A stretch of 64,000 bases of DNA from assembly GCA_963932465.1 (NCBI GenBank), contig OZ010790.1, positions 351,193,087 through 351,257,086 on the forward strand, read 5' to 3'. Origin of the DNA: Maratus speciosus. Its lineage: Eukaryota; Arthropoda; Arachnida; Araneae; Salticidae. The notes under the pieces are model-generated. The model made no database searches. It was given only the letters and a program-made list of their open reading frames with translations, and was not told where the DNA came from. Positions 48,201 through 60,490 of this stretch are shown here, piece after piece (positions within the stretch are counted from its first letter, which is position 1; each line of letters opens with the position of its first letter). Both the position numbers and the translations under genes were made by a program.

Positions 48201-48997
48201 TTACTTATACAGTAAGTATAAAATTACATTTTTCATCTGCAACGCACCTGTTTAATGTTGTTAGTCCCTTAAACATTCCATAAGCATTCCTTATAAAGAT
48301 TTAAAGTTAAGATAATTAAGATAATTAAGCGATGTGTATACAGAAAAGTTCAACAGGAATATTATTCTTCCACAAAATTTTATTTTAGTGTAAATTTTAA
48401 TTGCTGATATTAAAAGGGAAGCTACCTGGTCGAGATATGTAGTTACTGTAAAATTTTAATTTTCTAATGTTAAATTCTTTTCCATGCCTACTATATTAAT
48501 TGTTTTTCAATGCTGTTTTAATTGTTTGGTATTAGTATTAATCATCTTAGATAATATATGTTTTTCATTTATTAAAAAAAAAATATCCCTCAAATCTCAA
48601 CTAGGAAATTAATAAATGAAAAAAAATTAACTTTAACTAAAGAATTAAAACAAAATTGGTTTCCAAAAGCGATTAATATGCAATGAAAAACTACTTTAAT
48701 AAAACAGTTTTTTTTCATTAATCAATGCTCTGATGGTCATATAGTTATTGTAAGAAATAATAATTTCATAAAAGCTTCTAATAAATGAAAAATTGATATC
48801 AATTATTTATAAGCACATTCAAGCGATTTACATTTCTTTCTTCTGTTGGTGTTAAAATGTATCTGAACATTAAATTTACAAATTTCAATCCTGTGGAGAT
48901 TTCCCAGCACTTTTGACTATTACATACGGGGTTTCCTTGAACTCATGTACCAAAATTTAATGACTGATATAGTAAACTGCAACAATCATTTATTATG
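42258..48997. other. AT-rich noncoding, nothing recognised
   Basis: About 6.7 kb without any supported gene, array or transposon end. Features seen are only simple: a G run near 42567, an AT-rich dinucleotide patch near 43973-44010 and a T run near 48099-48117. A patch near 45480-45620 with TTAATTAG/CTAATTAATT words and lower AT content could be conserved noncoding DNA, but the sequence alone cannot show that. Confidence 0.5.
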
Positions 48998-49701
48998 CAG
49001 TACATAACCAAATTATAAGACGCGGTTGTTTTTATTAGCATATTTGGCATCTAATGACCCTTAAAAATAATTTACTGTACTTATATAGTTTTAATTCATT
49101 AAAAAAAATTTCGCCACATATTTTCCTAATTTGAGAAACTTTTTTTGTTGACATATTGCATTATATCATTGTCTCAAAGTCAACCAAACGAAAACACGTC
49201 GTGACAGACACATTTGCGTGCCTGTGTGTGACGATTGCGGGTGTGATTGTGATATTGTATAATCAGTTTGTAGCTGTTTATTGGTATTTATATTGTGAAT
49301 ATATTATTTTTAAGTAATTGAAATATGGGTTAAAAGACTTAAAAAGTAAGAAAAAATAAAAGCGCTTTTAAATATGAAAAATTATTCGAATAGAGAAATG
49401 TAAAAAAAAAAAAAAAGAACTTTTCCTACGCAAGCTTTAGACAGATAAAGAAGAAACTCGAGTTTAGACACACATTAAGCTAAAAAAAAGAAGAAGAATG
49501 CAAAAGTAAAATACATTTACTCCAAGGTCAGAAAAACACTTAAAGAAGATCTGTATAGAAAACAGATTTGCAAATATTAAACATATCAAATCGAAGCCCA
49601 TAAAGTTCGATTTCGTTTTGTCAGAAAATTCTTCACGCAGAAATTATCAGCAGTTACACTATATTAATTTTAACACAATTATTCTAATTGATAAATAAAT
49701 C

Positions 49702-49831
49702 ATATCAGATGTAAATTTCCAACTGGGCGAAAAATGTCTGGACCAAGATACGAACCAGGGATACTTTGGATGAACCAAAAGATCCCTGGTTCGGATCCTG
49801 GTCTAGTCATTTGGAAATTTACATCTGATAT
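49702..49831. repeat. Foldback with tRNA B-box-like motif
   Basis: Left arm 49702-49761 and right arm 49783-49831 are inverted copies: ATATCAGATGTAAATTTCC at the start, TGGAAATTTACATCTGATAT at the end, and CGAACCAGGGA against TCCCTGGTTCG. The left arm is about 11 bp longer in the middle. GGTTCGGATCC at 49788-49798 resembles the RNA polymerase III B-box (GGTTCGANTCC), and the left arm carries a degraded copy on the minus strand. This suggests two head-to-head pieces of a tRNA-derived SINE. No A-box or tRNA cloverleaf was found. Confidence 0.6.
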
Positions 49832-49854
49832 CAGCAATTAATTTTAAGGCTTTT

Positions 49855-50640
49855 AGAAAAGCTAAGACACCGCAATAAACCCCGGCAATGAAAGCTAAGT
49901 GACTGAAGTGGCTACAGAGCATAAAAACGAGAAATTGGAATATTGGAATTCGGTAATTATGAACTTATCGTTTTTATTATTATTATTATTATTATTTAGT
50001 GAAGTTATTTATTATTATTTTAAATTTTTAACACTGCATTCCCTTAATTATTAGATAAATACATTAAAAATTACTTGCTTCAGGTTTGCTTTAGTGGCGA
50101 AAGCACTTTTGAAATTTTATCTAACAAATCCCAATTTGTGCGTCGTAATCCTGGCGAAAAGTCTCATCCACACTGTGTGGTACCAACTGCCAAGCGCACA
50201 ACATAAGTCACTTTTTCGTGTGTCACTTGTGTCAAAACACTGGACGCCTTTACATAGTCAAAAAATCTTTTAAACAAGACATTTATTATTACATACAGAC
50301 ACATTACATTTAAACAGAATTTATAACAAGTACAAATAGGTGTTGCAAAATCGTTTCTCGGCGGAACTAAATGTAGGTTTAAAAAGGGAGAACCGTTTGT
50401 ATTTATACAAGATGGAGCGCATTGTCACACACGACGATCAGTCAAGGCTTACTCACAACAAGAAAATATCCCTGTGCTCAGGTTTCAGGGTAAATTACCC
50501 GATATGAATCCCACTGAAAATTTGTGGGATCTGATGAAGAGAGAATTGTCAAAAGACATCGCATAACCAACAAAATCCAGCTGGCAGAAAAAGTTATCCG
50601 TCTATGAATAATCAGACAAACATGCAAGAAACTATTCAAT
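49855..50640 (+). pseudogene. Tc1-like transposase relic (C-terminal half)
   Basis: Order of motifs: AKTPQ, a stop, then TPAMKAK and LKWLQSIKTRNW near 49860-49940; an ATT-repeat insertion; CFSGESTFEILSNKSQFVRR near 50090-50145, where Gly stands at the first catalytic Asp position (family usually has SDES); HCVVPTAKRTT; NTGRLYIV near 50240; FIQDGAHCHTRRSVKAY with the second Asp near 50410; and PDMNPTENLWDLMKREL near 50498-50548 with the third acidic residue. A frameshift and stops follow. The N-terminal DNA-binding half is absent or destroyed, and the foldback sits where it should be. This belongs to a different Tc1 subfamily from the relic at 8198. Confidence 0.85.
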
Positions 50641-50829
50641 TTTAATTTGATTTTCAAAAATAATTAATTTTAAAGTCATTGGCCTGCTTTGTATTTATTA
50701 TAAGCCTTCAATTAATGTTTATATTTAATTTTAACTATTAAAACGGTAATATCATCCCTATGAAACTAATTATATGACTTTATACAAGAAAGAAATGACT
50801 GCCTGTAATAATTTTGCCAGGGACTGTAT

Positions 50830-51137
50830 TAGGAATATGTAGCGCAAGTGACACATTGAGCCACAAAATCCAAAAAGAGACGTGGAATCAATGTTCAATG
50901 ATAGTGTAATTCGTAAATCCTCTCAAATTTGCATCAACCAATTATGATATATGCCAAACCGCGTCGATGGAGCGATTCGCGTTCAGATTCAGAGATGCCT
51001 GGTATTTCACGCATACGTGCAGTAGCAACGGATATTCGACTGACACAAGGTCGGAGTTCTCCCGGAGTCCTCTAAATGCCCACCCCTAAACCTTCGCTCA
51101 TCAAAAGAGGCATGCAGGTATTTGCCCAAATATGCGC
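50830..51137. other. GC-richer noncoding spacer, unidentified
   Basis: About 300 bp between the Tc1-like element and the piggyBac-type MITE. The part at 50955-51130 is less AT-rich than average, but frames are broken and nothing is recognised. Confidence 0.35.
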
Positions 51138-51381
51138 TTAACCCGTAACTGGAGACATGAATTTTCTTACGCGTTCAGAGATATAATGTTATTTTCCTTT
51201 TTTGTCTTTTGTAACCAGCATTGGAATTTTTTTTAGAAACGCAATATATTCTGGAAATCATGTAATGATAAAAAAAAACCTACTTGTCGGTACTGAGGGA
51301 TGATTTTATTCAAGGACAAAAAACACCTAATAATCAGAGCCAAAGAACAACACGGAGTCATTCTGTCCAGTTACGGGTTAA
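51138..51381. mobile_element. 236-bp piggyBac-type MITE with TTAA duplication
   Basis: TTAA at 51138-51141 is followed by CCCGTAACTGG (51142-51152). CCAGTTACGGG (51367-51377) is followed by TTAA at 51378-51381. The 11-bp ends are exact complements and the CCC start with TTAA target is typical of piggyBac-type insertion. There is no coding capacity. Its termini differ from those of the 7.5 kb element at 657-8135, so a different family is involved. Confidence 0.8.
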
Positions 51382-53192
51382 ATGGGCTGGCACCCAATGA
51401 TGCTGAACTGCCAGTATCTAACAAGTAGCGATCGTATTACATTGTAAAACTTGTACGATGACAACTAACTGTCATTGCGTGCTGTACCAGTACTGTATCT
51501 TCCCCGATCTCCCGATTTATCCATCCTTGATTTTTTTTTTTATTTTGGGGACATCCGAAGACTCTTGTTTATGCTATACCAGATGGCTTTGTTGGGTATC
51601 TCGTCTCTTGAATATATGTAGATGCTGCACGTGTGTCTAAAATATTGGCATATTTGAATCAGTTAGTAGATGCTGCCAGTCATGTATTAGATTTGATTTA
51701 CGCAATTTTGCAAACATGAAAACATAGCACTTGGCAACGACCTTGTCTATAAGCATTGTTTTCAGGTCTCTTTCATGGGTTTGCGCCTTAACTTTCAGTT
51801 GATGTCATATATTCGTATAAAAATTATTGTTAAAGTGCCCTATATCAACATTTACATTTTGACCCAGATGTTCTGGGCCACTCTGCATATCCTGAAGTAA
51901 TCACAGACAGTTCGTCTAAACTTACATTAAACGTAAATTTCAGAGTGTAATTTAGTATTCTGATGTAAAATAAAGTGATTGTACTGAAAATTTTGTAGTC
52001 TCTTTCTGTACAATATGGATCGTCAAGCACTTTTTTTATCAAAATAGGTTAGAAAAAGAAAATGTTTCTTTTATTTATTATTTATTTTTATTTTTATTTT
52101 TATTATTATTTTTTTGTCTGCGGAAGGATTGGTATAAAAATACACGAGCAATTTATTTCTCTACGAACAGTATAGTGTTCTGAATAACGTAAAAAAAATG
52201 ATGCAGAGCTCATTAAAAGGTAAACAATCTATGAATTGCCACACTTACTTAGACTAGTAAATAGGCGGTCCTGGCAAAGCAGGTTTATATACCCAAATAC
52301 CTTTTGTATTTGACCAACTGCCAATAGGTTCACCGTAGTGACAATAGTACTTTTGCAACGATATTTTGGATAAGAACGAGTAACTTGAAGTCTCTTTCCT
52401 TTTTTGGTTCAAAAATTACTTGTTATTAACCTTGCTAAGTCATTGGCATAAGAGTGGAATACTGTTTGCTTTATTTAGTGATTATCTCACTTTAAGAAGA
52501 ATGTAAGTCATACTGACAGATATTGAAAATCTATTCTTTGTAGACTGTATGTTTTATTTTCATTTGTCTTTCCCATAGATAATGCAATAACTTAAAAATG
52601 CTTTTCATCTTAAGAATTCGATTCGGAGATGAAAAGGAAACATTGTCGGTGTGGAATTTTTTTAAAACTTCTGTTAAGTTTTTAAAATATAACTATGAAA
52701 AATCTAAATATTACTAGAAACTTCTCTGATTAGACATTTAAAAAAAAAAATTAAACATGTGTTCGCAAATAACAAATTTTTTTAAATGTTAGTCTCTAAG
52801 CTACTTTCTTTTTTTTCTTTTTGAAAATACAGTTTCAAACATTTGCAGATTTTGTTTTAACTGTATACCGCATTTCGTTCCTGTTGTTTCATGCATTATG
52901 TAATCTAAAATACAAGAGCATTATATTTCACATATTCACGTATGATTTGGTTAAGATACTTTGACTTTTATAAGCAGATAACACTTTTCCGTCCTTTAAA
53001 TCAGCTTACTTTAGTCTCATATGTATTTGACTCTGTATTAAAATGAATCCTTTTACATTTTAGATAGAATGCATAGCCAGATGTCAAAAAATGTGTTATT
53101 CTTTAAAAAATATGAATTCTCTTCATAATTAAAATAAGTATTAAATGTTAAAATTAATCATCCTTGTCAAAATATCGCATAGAGCTGCAGTT

Positions 53193-53216
53193 AAAAAAAA
53201 AAAAAAAAAAAAAAAA
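53193..53216. repeat. Poly-A tract (24 A)
   Basis: Uninterrupted A run with no identifiable retroposon body upstream. Confidence 0.9.
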
Positions 53217-53682
53217 TCTGAATAAGGTTCGGTTGTCGATTACACATTATCAATTATACATTATCGATTTTTATCAAAGGAAATACAGAAATATGTCAAA
53301 AATTTATTCAGGTAACGTATTATAGAAATTTACAGCAATCAATCTATACACCAATTAAACAAATAAGTATTTACGTTCTCCATTTTGTCATTTTGACATT
53401 TTCCATGAGATTTAATTTGTACATGTAACATTTTAATCTTTTTATTTTAGTTTTTTAGTTTTCTCTCTCAGGTCTGCCACGGGTGACTTTTTTATATTAT
53501 GTTCGCACCACTATTTAAAAAAAAATACATTTTGTAGTATATTTTTAATTGCAAATGTTGCCAAAGCATATGTAAAAGATTTTTGTTTTTAAAAAGTTTT
53601 GTTTTTAAAATAGTCGCCTGTGGCAGCCCTGGTCTTATACGTATTTTATATTTTAAAATTCACAACATCTGTGTGTAGGATT

Positions 53683-53685
<3 letters not shown>

Positions 53686-53716
<31 letters not shown>

Positions 53717-53739
53717 AATATATATATTTAAATATATAC
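53686..53739. repeat. (TA)n microsatellite with TTTAAA interruptions
   Basis: Alternating TA for about 27 bp, then TTTAAATATATATATTTAAA-type sequence. Self-complementary throughout. Confidence 0.9.
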
Positions 53740-55229
53740 TTTAGTAGTTTTTTCGTATTTGAGTTGGAAATGCTTACCTGCCTAATAGATCACTTCATTA
53801 TACATAGTTTTTGCCATTGAATTTGAACAAATAGGGTTTTTACTATTTTAAATAGACTTTATAATGTCGATTTTTTCAGTATTTTTATGGAGATATAGTT
53901 TTGAAAGCGCCTGTATTTTTTTAACTAACATAATCGATATTTTTTTACAGCATTCAGAAATCAGACGTTTCCGCTCTGTCATTTATGTCATTTATGTCAT
54001 TTAAATAAATATATCTGAAAGAAACATTTTCACTTAAAAAAAATGACAGAAAAAACGCAAAATTCGAATTAAACATTTTATAATTCATTAAATTTTTATA
54101 ATAAATACACATACATTTTTCCCCAAATGATTGCAAGCACTGAGACACTTATCCGAAAGACACAAAAAAGTCTTCAAAATAAGCAGATTTTAGATTTACT
54201 TTTTTAATGGGCAAACCCGTTTACTTAAGGCCGAGAATTTTTTAAATGGTGATAGTCATAATTAATGCATTGCAAAATTCTAATTGTAAAAAAATTATAG
54301 TATGAATAATATTCTATATTTATTTCCAGTAAATAATCTTTCTAATTTCAGAAATAGAAAATGGAAACTGTCATTTTCATGAACCAGTAATTTATTGTGG
54401 AATTAGAAGGATACGCCCGTTGAGCTGGTCTGTTTCTCCAAACGTACATAGAATCAAGCGAAATATATTTGTGAATTCGGCCTTGTGTTTTATAACAATA
54501 TGCATCTTTATCTGGAGTGTTCTTCCGTAGTTTTGAAAACGGTACGAATGTTCTGCCGCTATTATATTTTATAGTGTGTTAGGCAAAATTTGGCAATTTA
54601 AGGACCAACACTTTTAGTAGATCATTTACAGTAGGTTTTGGTAAAGAGCGATATGCAATATACTAAAATGATTCCATAACATTTATTTAAGTAGCAATGC
54701 AAGTCGTATCGAAATCCGCCCTGTACTCTGAAAAAAATATACTGGCTTGATCTAGAACAAATACGTAGTCATTTTCTAAATCCCAAAACTAGAAATATAG
54801 ATTTCAGAGCTATGTGAATAAGGTAAACAAATAAACTGATAAGACTAAGTTATCGAGAACTTGCAGTCTGTAATTTTGTAGGTGATGAAACGATACATTA
54901 TGTTATGAATCGCTTGAATTGCGAGAAATTATCACTCGATTTCCAGAAATTATTTATAAACTAGAATTATAGTTACGAAAGCTCACTTCTTGTGTTCGAA
55001 TTTATTAGAAGAGATTTTTAATAAAGTTTGACCATAATAGTAAAGGAAAACGCCCTTGAAATTTAATAAGAATAAATTGAACTCTAAGGCAAAGAGAACT
55101 AGAATTTATAAGGGTGAGATGGGATATTTTTTCTAGAGCCACAATTTATTTTCTAGATGCCAGTGGAAATTTATTTTTTCAGTGTAGAACATTTCAAAAA
55201 GACTAATTATTTATTCCGTCCAGTATAAT

Positions 55230-55592
55230 TTTTTTAAAGGATAATGTTTCGTAATCATAAGCATCTGATTATAGAAATTTCCCCCATAATTCTATAATTA
55301 TACAACGAATATAGAAGGCAATATATTAAAGTCAATGTATATAAGTAATAATGTAATAAGTAACATCAAAATACGTCCAGAAGAAAGTTTTCCTTAAAGT
55401 CTAATCTTTCATAATCTGTTCATTTTATTATAGATGTTTTTCCCATGATTTTAAAATTTAGCAATGTAGAACAATATGCAATACAATAAAACCATCCTTG
55501 AAATTTTTTCTACCAAACAGAGCAAATCTCATTAAAATCACTTCAGCAGAACTCAAGATTTAATCAGCCGGAAAGTAATTTTCATTTGTATT

Positions 55593-55654
<62 letters not shown>

Positions 55655-57430
55655 GATAAAGGAATTAGTTCAAAGAAAACTAATAAAGCAACAATGCATT
55701 TAAATATATGCAATGTTTAGGACATTTTTTAATATCTACAGCATTATGAAAGCAGAATGGTTATTTTATAATCTTTTTTTATTCAAAGGAAATATATGGA
55801 GGGGATCATTACACAGAGGAAAGGGAGAAAATAATATTTTGTGTTCTATATACTGTGAAAATAAGGAGTTAAAATAAGCTTATCTTTTTTAAAACGCCAT
55901 TTAATTTAATTATGAGAATTTGCAAAGTTTAGGCCTTGTGACGGTAATTTGTAAATATAGTCAGTAAATTGTGGTATCACATTCCATAGAAATGTACAAA
56001 AGCAAAATACTTAACCATCTAAATAACATTTTTCCACAGAAAATTCATATAACCTAACGATAAACTTACACAGTATGCAAATTTTTAATTGAAATAATTC
56101 GAATATATCCAGGTAGTAACGCACAATTTTCGTATTTCCTAGGTGTATTGAATTTTTAACGGTGTTTCTTTTATATACAACAATAAGGGGGTTAACATCT
56201 ATAAATTATCTTTTTTAAATCGCTTGAAATAAATATTTTCATAAATTCTGTTAGAACTAGCCATTTTCATAAATTCTTTAGCTTAAAATGTTATTTTAGT
56301 TTTCAATTTAAAAAAAAATATAGATACAATGTAATTAATATTTTTAATTTGTAATAAAGACAAAAGTGTTATGAAAAATGCTCTAAATGAATAAAGATTA
56401 TTTAGTGTTATGTTATAATCTTATAAACTATTACTAAATCGCTTGATTAATTTTAATCGAAATGTGCAAAGTAAATATTAAGACCAAAGTTAATCCTTTA
56501 AATAATTTTATTTAAAAATAAATGACTTCGCATATAATTTCCTCCTGCTCTAGAAAATTGTTTAATCCGCATAGAATTATATACAATTACTCTTGAAAGC
56601 ATTTTTTCATCAAAGTAATTCATGAAGCGGATAATTATACCGGAGATAGTCAGAAAACATCCCATTAGTGTTCAATATACTGTGAAATGAGGAATTTAAA
56701 TAAGCTTAATTTCTTCGAATAAATTCTTGAAATTAATTATGAGGATTTTCGTAATCTATTACATTTCGGCTCGAAAAATCAAAATAAAGTTCATATATTT
56801 ATGTCTGACAAACGCATATCACATATTTCTTTTTTGAAATTTAGGATATAAATGATCAATATCAAATTAATATAACTTGAAAACACTTACAAAATGGGTG
56901 TGTTTTAATACGCAACCATTAAAATATTTCAAGTTATGCCTCGCATCATACATATTTTGTCACAGAAATGAAATGTATACAATTTCTGACAAATAATTTT
57001 CTATTTGATTCTTGTAAATATTTATAAAAATTGTAATATCTATAAATAGTTTTAGACACTAAAATATTTATATACTTATCTAAAGAAATAATGATAGTTG
57101 TCAATTAATAACAATGTAATATTTTAAATTTCTGCTTAGCAACAAGTGTTCGGAAAATGTTCTGAAATATTGAAGTTTATTGAACATTTAAAATAATTCT
57201 TAGAAGCTATTAAAGAAGATAATGGTTAATTTATATAACATGTACATCATAAACCTTAAAAATGATGTAAGTATCTAAATATATGTATTTAGAAAAGCAT
57301 GACTTCATGTCAAAATCTGTTCGGCATCAGGACGTTGTTTAATCTGCATATCATTATTTTAAATTAACCTGGAAAATGGAACTATTTTATCAATTCAAAT
57401 ACATGAAGCTGTTTATTATATAAGAGTTTT
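55230..57430. repeat. Highly degenerate long-period repeat region
   Basis: Several long words recur. TTCTATATACTGTGAAAATAAG plus AAATAAGCTTA near 55843-55880 matches TTCAATATACTGTGAAATGAGG plus AAATAAGCTTA near 56671-56708 (828 bp apart). ATGACTTC...TTGTTTAATC.GCATA near 56521-56575 matches 57300-57352 (about 779 bp apart). A shorter repeat (TTATTATAGATGTTTTTCCC) relates 55253-55290 and 55424-55460. Together they suggest an old tandem duplication series that has decayed. Boundaries are approximate. Confidence 0.4.
55596..55651. repeat. (TA)28 microsatellite
   Basis: Pure TA dinucleotide repeat of about 56 bp. Confidence 0.97.
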
Positions 57431-58184
57431 GCGAAAATATCTCTTTTACAAAAAAAGATGAAATCAAATACTATTTTATTCTAAAGATTTGCACAAGATT
57501 TCGCGTTCAAATTTGTAAAATAAAAATAAATTTAGTGGATTTTGTTTGGAGATTCTTTTATTGTAGAGATGTACAAAATAAAAATACTTATGCACAGAGA
57601 AGAAAATTATTTGCACAAAAGAATGACGCGTAACTCAAACCCCTGCTTTTTTCATTATTTTTACTATAATTTAAAATATAGATATGTCAGTTTGTAAATA
57701 AATCTTCACATTGACATGAATTCATACATGCATTATATTATGTGCATAATAGTTTACTAAAACTTTGCAAAGAGGTGAAATAAATAATAATTATTAAAAT
57801 ATAAAAATCAAAATAAAGTAATGGTCTAAGAAAAAAAAGTAATTGTCTCTGTGCTTTAAGTCGGAAGACCATACGAATTGGAGACGGTATGGTACTGTTA
57901 CAAGCGGTTTTTATACAAATGTATCTAAGTATCAAGTACGAAATCATACGATATTCTAATTTGAGAAAGTCCAAAAAGTATCACAATATTCTAATACAGT
58001 ATAAAACATTACAATGATCAAAAATTGTTAAAATCAAGCATATCTATAGATAAAAAGATTAAGGTTACCATGTACATGTGATATAAATAATGAATAAAAG
58101 TCAACTGCAAACATACAGATGTAAATAAGGACAAAAGGTTAAATTAAAATTATGTTCCTCCCATGCAGCACATACAAATGAAGA
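57431..58184. other. AT-rich noncoding
   Basis: I see no gene, repeat or transposon end. The minus-strand frame 57738-57974 is composition-driven. Confidence 0.5.
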
Positions 58185-59229
58185 GTAAACAGTAGGGTGG
58201 TCACAAGAAATCAATTTTCGAATTTTTTGCAGGGAACCCCCCAAAAAGTTGCCAATTGACTAGAAAATAAGATTGGCAAAGTTTCAGATCATTTGGATAA
58301 TGTTAACCCGTGCCTCACTGAGGTTAATGTTTGAAAAAAACGTGATTTTTCGCAAAATAATGCCGTTTTTCCTTTATGAAATTAATATAATTGAACCTAG
58401 AAACATAATTCAAGTCTCATTTTGTAAAGAAAGTTTTGCTTTGAAGAACCACACACCATTTTTTATCCAAAAATGTATGGATTTAAACATATGCGCATTT
58501 ATAAGGACTAGATTTCACACGAATCCTAAAAATTGACTTTATATGAAAATCGAAAAAACAGTGTAACATTCCATTTCATCTGATTTCCAACATTTTTTTC
58601 TTTCGTTTCTTTCTTTTGTACATGATAAAAGGTTTAATAAAAAAAAAATATTCCAGAGAAAATGAAAAAAAAAATCTAATTTTAAACTGAAAGAATTAAA
58701 AAAGGGGAGGGGGGCAAAGAAAGTATAAAAATTAGAACATATAATGCTCAAATGCATTTTATTATTAAAGTTGTGTTACAAGAAAGAAAGCATAATGAAG
58801 AAAACAAATTATTATCCCTTACAATTGTCACGTTAACCCTTTCCAGCACAGAAAAATTCTGTTCGTAACATGGTGAAATGATTGACTAACACCGGAATTT
58901 ACAAACGACTTTTTTAGAAATTAGGAAGAACATTACGTTAAGCTTTCATCGTAAAAGCAAAATAAAAAATATTCTTGGTACCGTTTGGAAGTTTGGAATT
59001 AAAATTAGGTGGTCTTGATGTGGGACCACTGCGCTGGGAAGGATTAAGGGGTAATGCCTTAGATAAGGTGGCTTTTGAAGTTTTGCTTTTCCTTGAAAAG
59101 TTTTTCTACATTCAGATACAACTTTTAGCATATGCTGTTTTTGTTTTTGTCTATGTTTAATGGGAATTAAAATCTCGGATTAATTTTATTCTCCTGTCAG
59201 ATATATCATTGACAACTTTAAAACCATTA

Positions 59230-59367
59230 ACTATTTTTTTGCTTTCAAATAAGGTTTATTTTCACACCATACATTGGGATGAATATTTAAAAATCGTTTA
59301 TTAATATCAAATCTTAAAAAAATGATAGTTTGAGATGAAAGAATAATTTTACAGCCATGCATATATT

Positions 59368-59408
<41 letters not shown>

Positions 59409-60490
59409 AAAGTATCAACTAAAAATGAAAATGCAACTTGATCCGAGTTAACATACCAAACGCGGTTTATCATTTTAGAGAGTGCTTTGTTTGCAACCTA
59501 TTTATATTTTTTTCTGTAGTCAATAAGTGATTTTATTAATTGAAAGTCTTGGATTGGAGGCAAAAGTGGTAGTGGGAGTATTGAAGCACTCTTTTACATA
59601 AATATTGATTAGAAATAAGCAAAGATCTCTAAAACCTTCTTTTTCTAAATTTGTTATTGAGAGATGATCCCTGAAACGATATTTTTTGAGAGAATAAATA
59701 GCCATCCATCCCCTGTGCTATCCATCTGACATGATTAAAAGCACCAGGTGCTCTAAAAAATGTCTTTTGGAGGAGGACGTTCTATAAAAATTAAATAAAG
59801 TTGAATATATTCTTTATAATCATCCCTGGGCTATTAATTTTTTAAAGATTGTGTAAGAAAACTTCTGAATTAACTATTTTAATCTTGAATAGCATTTTTA
59901 TACTTAGTCTGGTTTAATTTAGGCCACCCAGTCAGAAATTGTTTTTTTAAATATCTGGCTGAGGGGCAGTGATTGTGCCCATTTTACAATCAAAAACAGC
60001 TTTTAGGATAATTTCTAAATTATAGTGGCGACATGGTAAATACAGAAGTTTTTTCCTTTAACAATTACTATGGAAAAATGTAGGTTTCTATGAAGCGACC
60101 GGTGTTTACTGCAGTGGTATCAAAACATGTTTCCTGGATTTTATCAACTTCCTCCCACTCTTCAACTGCAGAAAATATAGTTTTCTCCTGAATTATTTGA
60201 ATACTATTTACAAATTGAGGAACTCGTAATAACTGTTCTTATCTCCACAACTAATTAAAACTGCTATCCACTCTAAATTTTCTTTTTAAAAAAAATGAGG
60301 AAGCAGTTTTTCATCTCAGTGAACAACAGCTCTCTCCAAATCGGAATTTTTAAATCTGGTTTTTATGAGCTCAGTTCATTGCTTACAAAATAGTTATTTG
60401 CGGAGTCGTATTGATCTTCTACTTAAAGTCTGTGCTTAATTGGTGGATGTACTCTAAGTCTAGCAGCTTCTCTGGCGTTCAGTTTCACTC
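59230..60490 (-). pseudogene. Decayed transposon protein of the 3.07 kb element
   Basis: Read on the minus strand across frames, in order: LNAREAARLRVHPPIKHRL near 60425-60485; LISCGDKNSYYEFLNL near 60220-60265; AVEEWEEVDKIQETCFDTTA then VNTGR (60096-60165); LPCRHYNLEIILKAVFDC near 59985-60040; DYKEFIQ-like and RAPGA-like sequence near 59735-59810; MAIYSLKKYRFRDHLSITNL then LRDLCLFLINIYVKE and CFNTPTTTFASNPR (59520-59705); and VWYVNSDQVAFSFLVDTLVK (59408-59464), ending with NIHPNVWCENKPYLKAKK (59233-59285). I recall this succession (CFDTT.xNTG, CRHHxxE, PGAxHHARWMAKAIYSLKI) from multi-copy uncharacterised invertebrate proteins. The Asp in CFDTT and the Glu after CRHH are candidate catalytic residues by analogy with DDE enzymes (inference). 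Numerous stops, shifts and a 35-T insertion make it dead. Confidence 0.7.
59371..59405. repeat. Poly-T tract (35 T) interrupting the transposon protein
   Basis: A 35-base T run inside the minus-strand protein relic. It reads as poly-Lys in one frame and marks slippage expansion within former coding sequence. Confidence 0.95.

Larger units (their letters stand above)
48998..50829 (+). mobile_element. Second Tc1-like element, ends degraded
   Basis: The right end reads, reverse complemented from about 50829, CAGTCCCTGGCAAAATTATT. The left end at about 48998 reads CAGTACATAACCAAATTATA, matching at about 15 of 21 positions. This CAGTCCCTGG type of terminus is familiar from Tc1-like elements. The transposase relic lies in plus orientation between the ends. 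The span of 1.83 kb exceeds the usual 1.6-1.7 kb, in line with internal insertions (the foldback at 49702-49831 and an ATT-repeat tract at 49974-50000). Confidence 0.65.
51382..55229. other. AT-rich noncoding with simple repeats
   Basis: No supported gene; the frame at 51458-51640 has no recognised domain. A triple GTCATTTAT word at 53978-54002 is a short tandem repeat. Homopolymers and a TA microsatellite are listed separately. Confidence 0.5.

Noticed and set aside
49780..49831. tRNA gene
   Set aside because: Only a B-box-like word is present; no cloverleaf, anticodon stem or A-box could be drawn.
59231..59473. Small intact gene with a poly-Lys stretch
   Set aside because: It is a fragment of the decayed transposon protein interrupted by a 35-T expansion.
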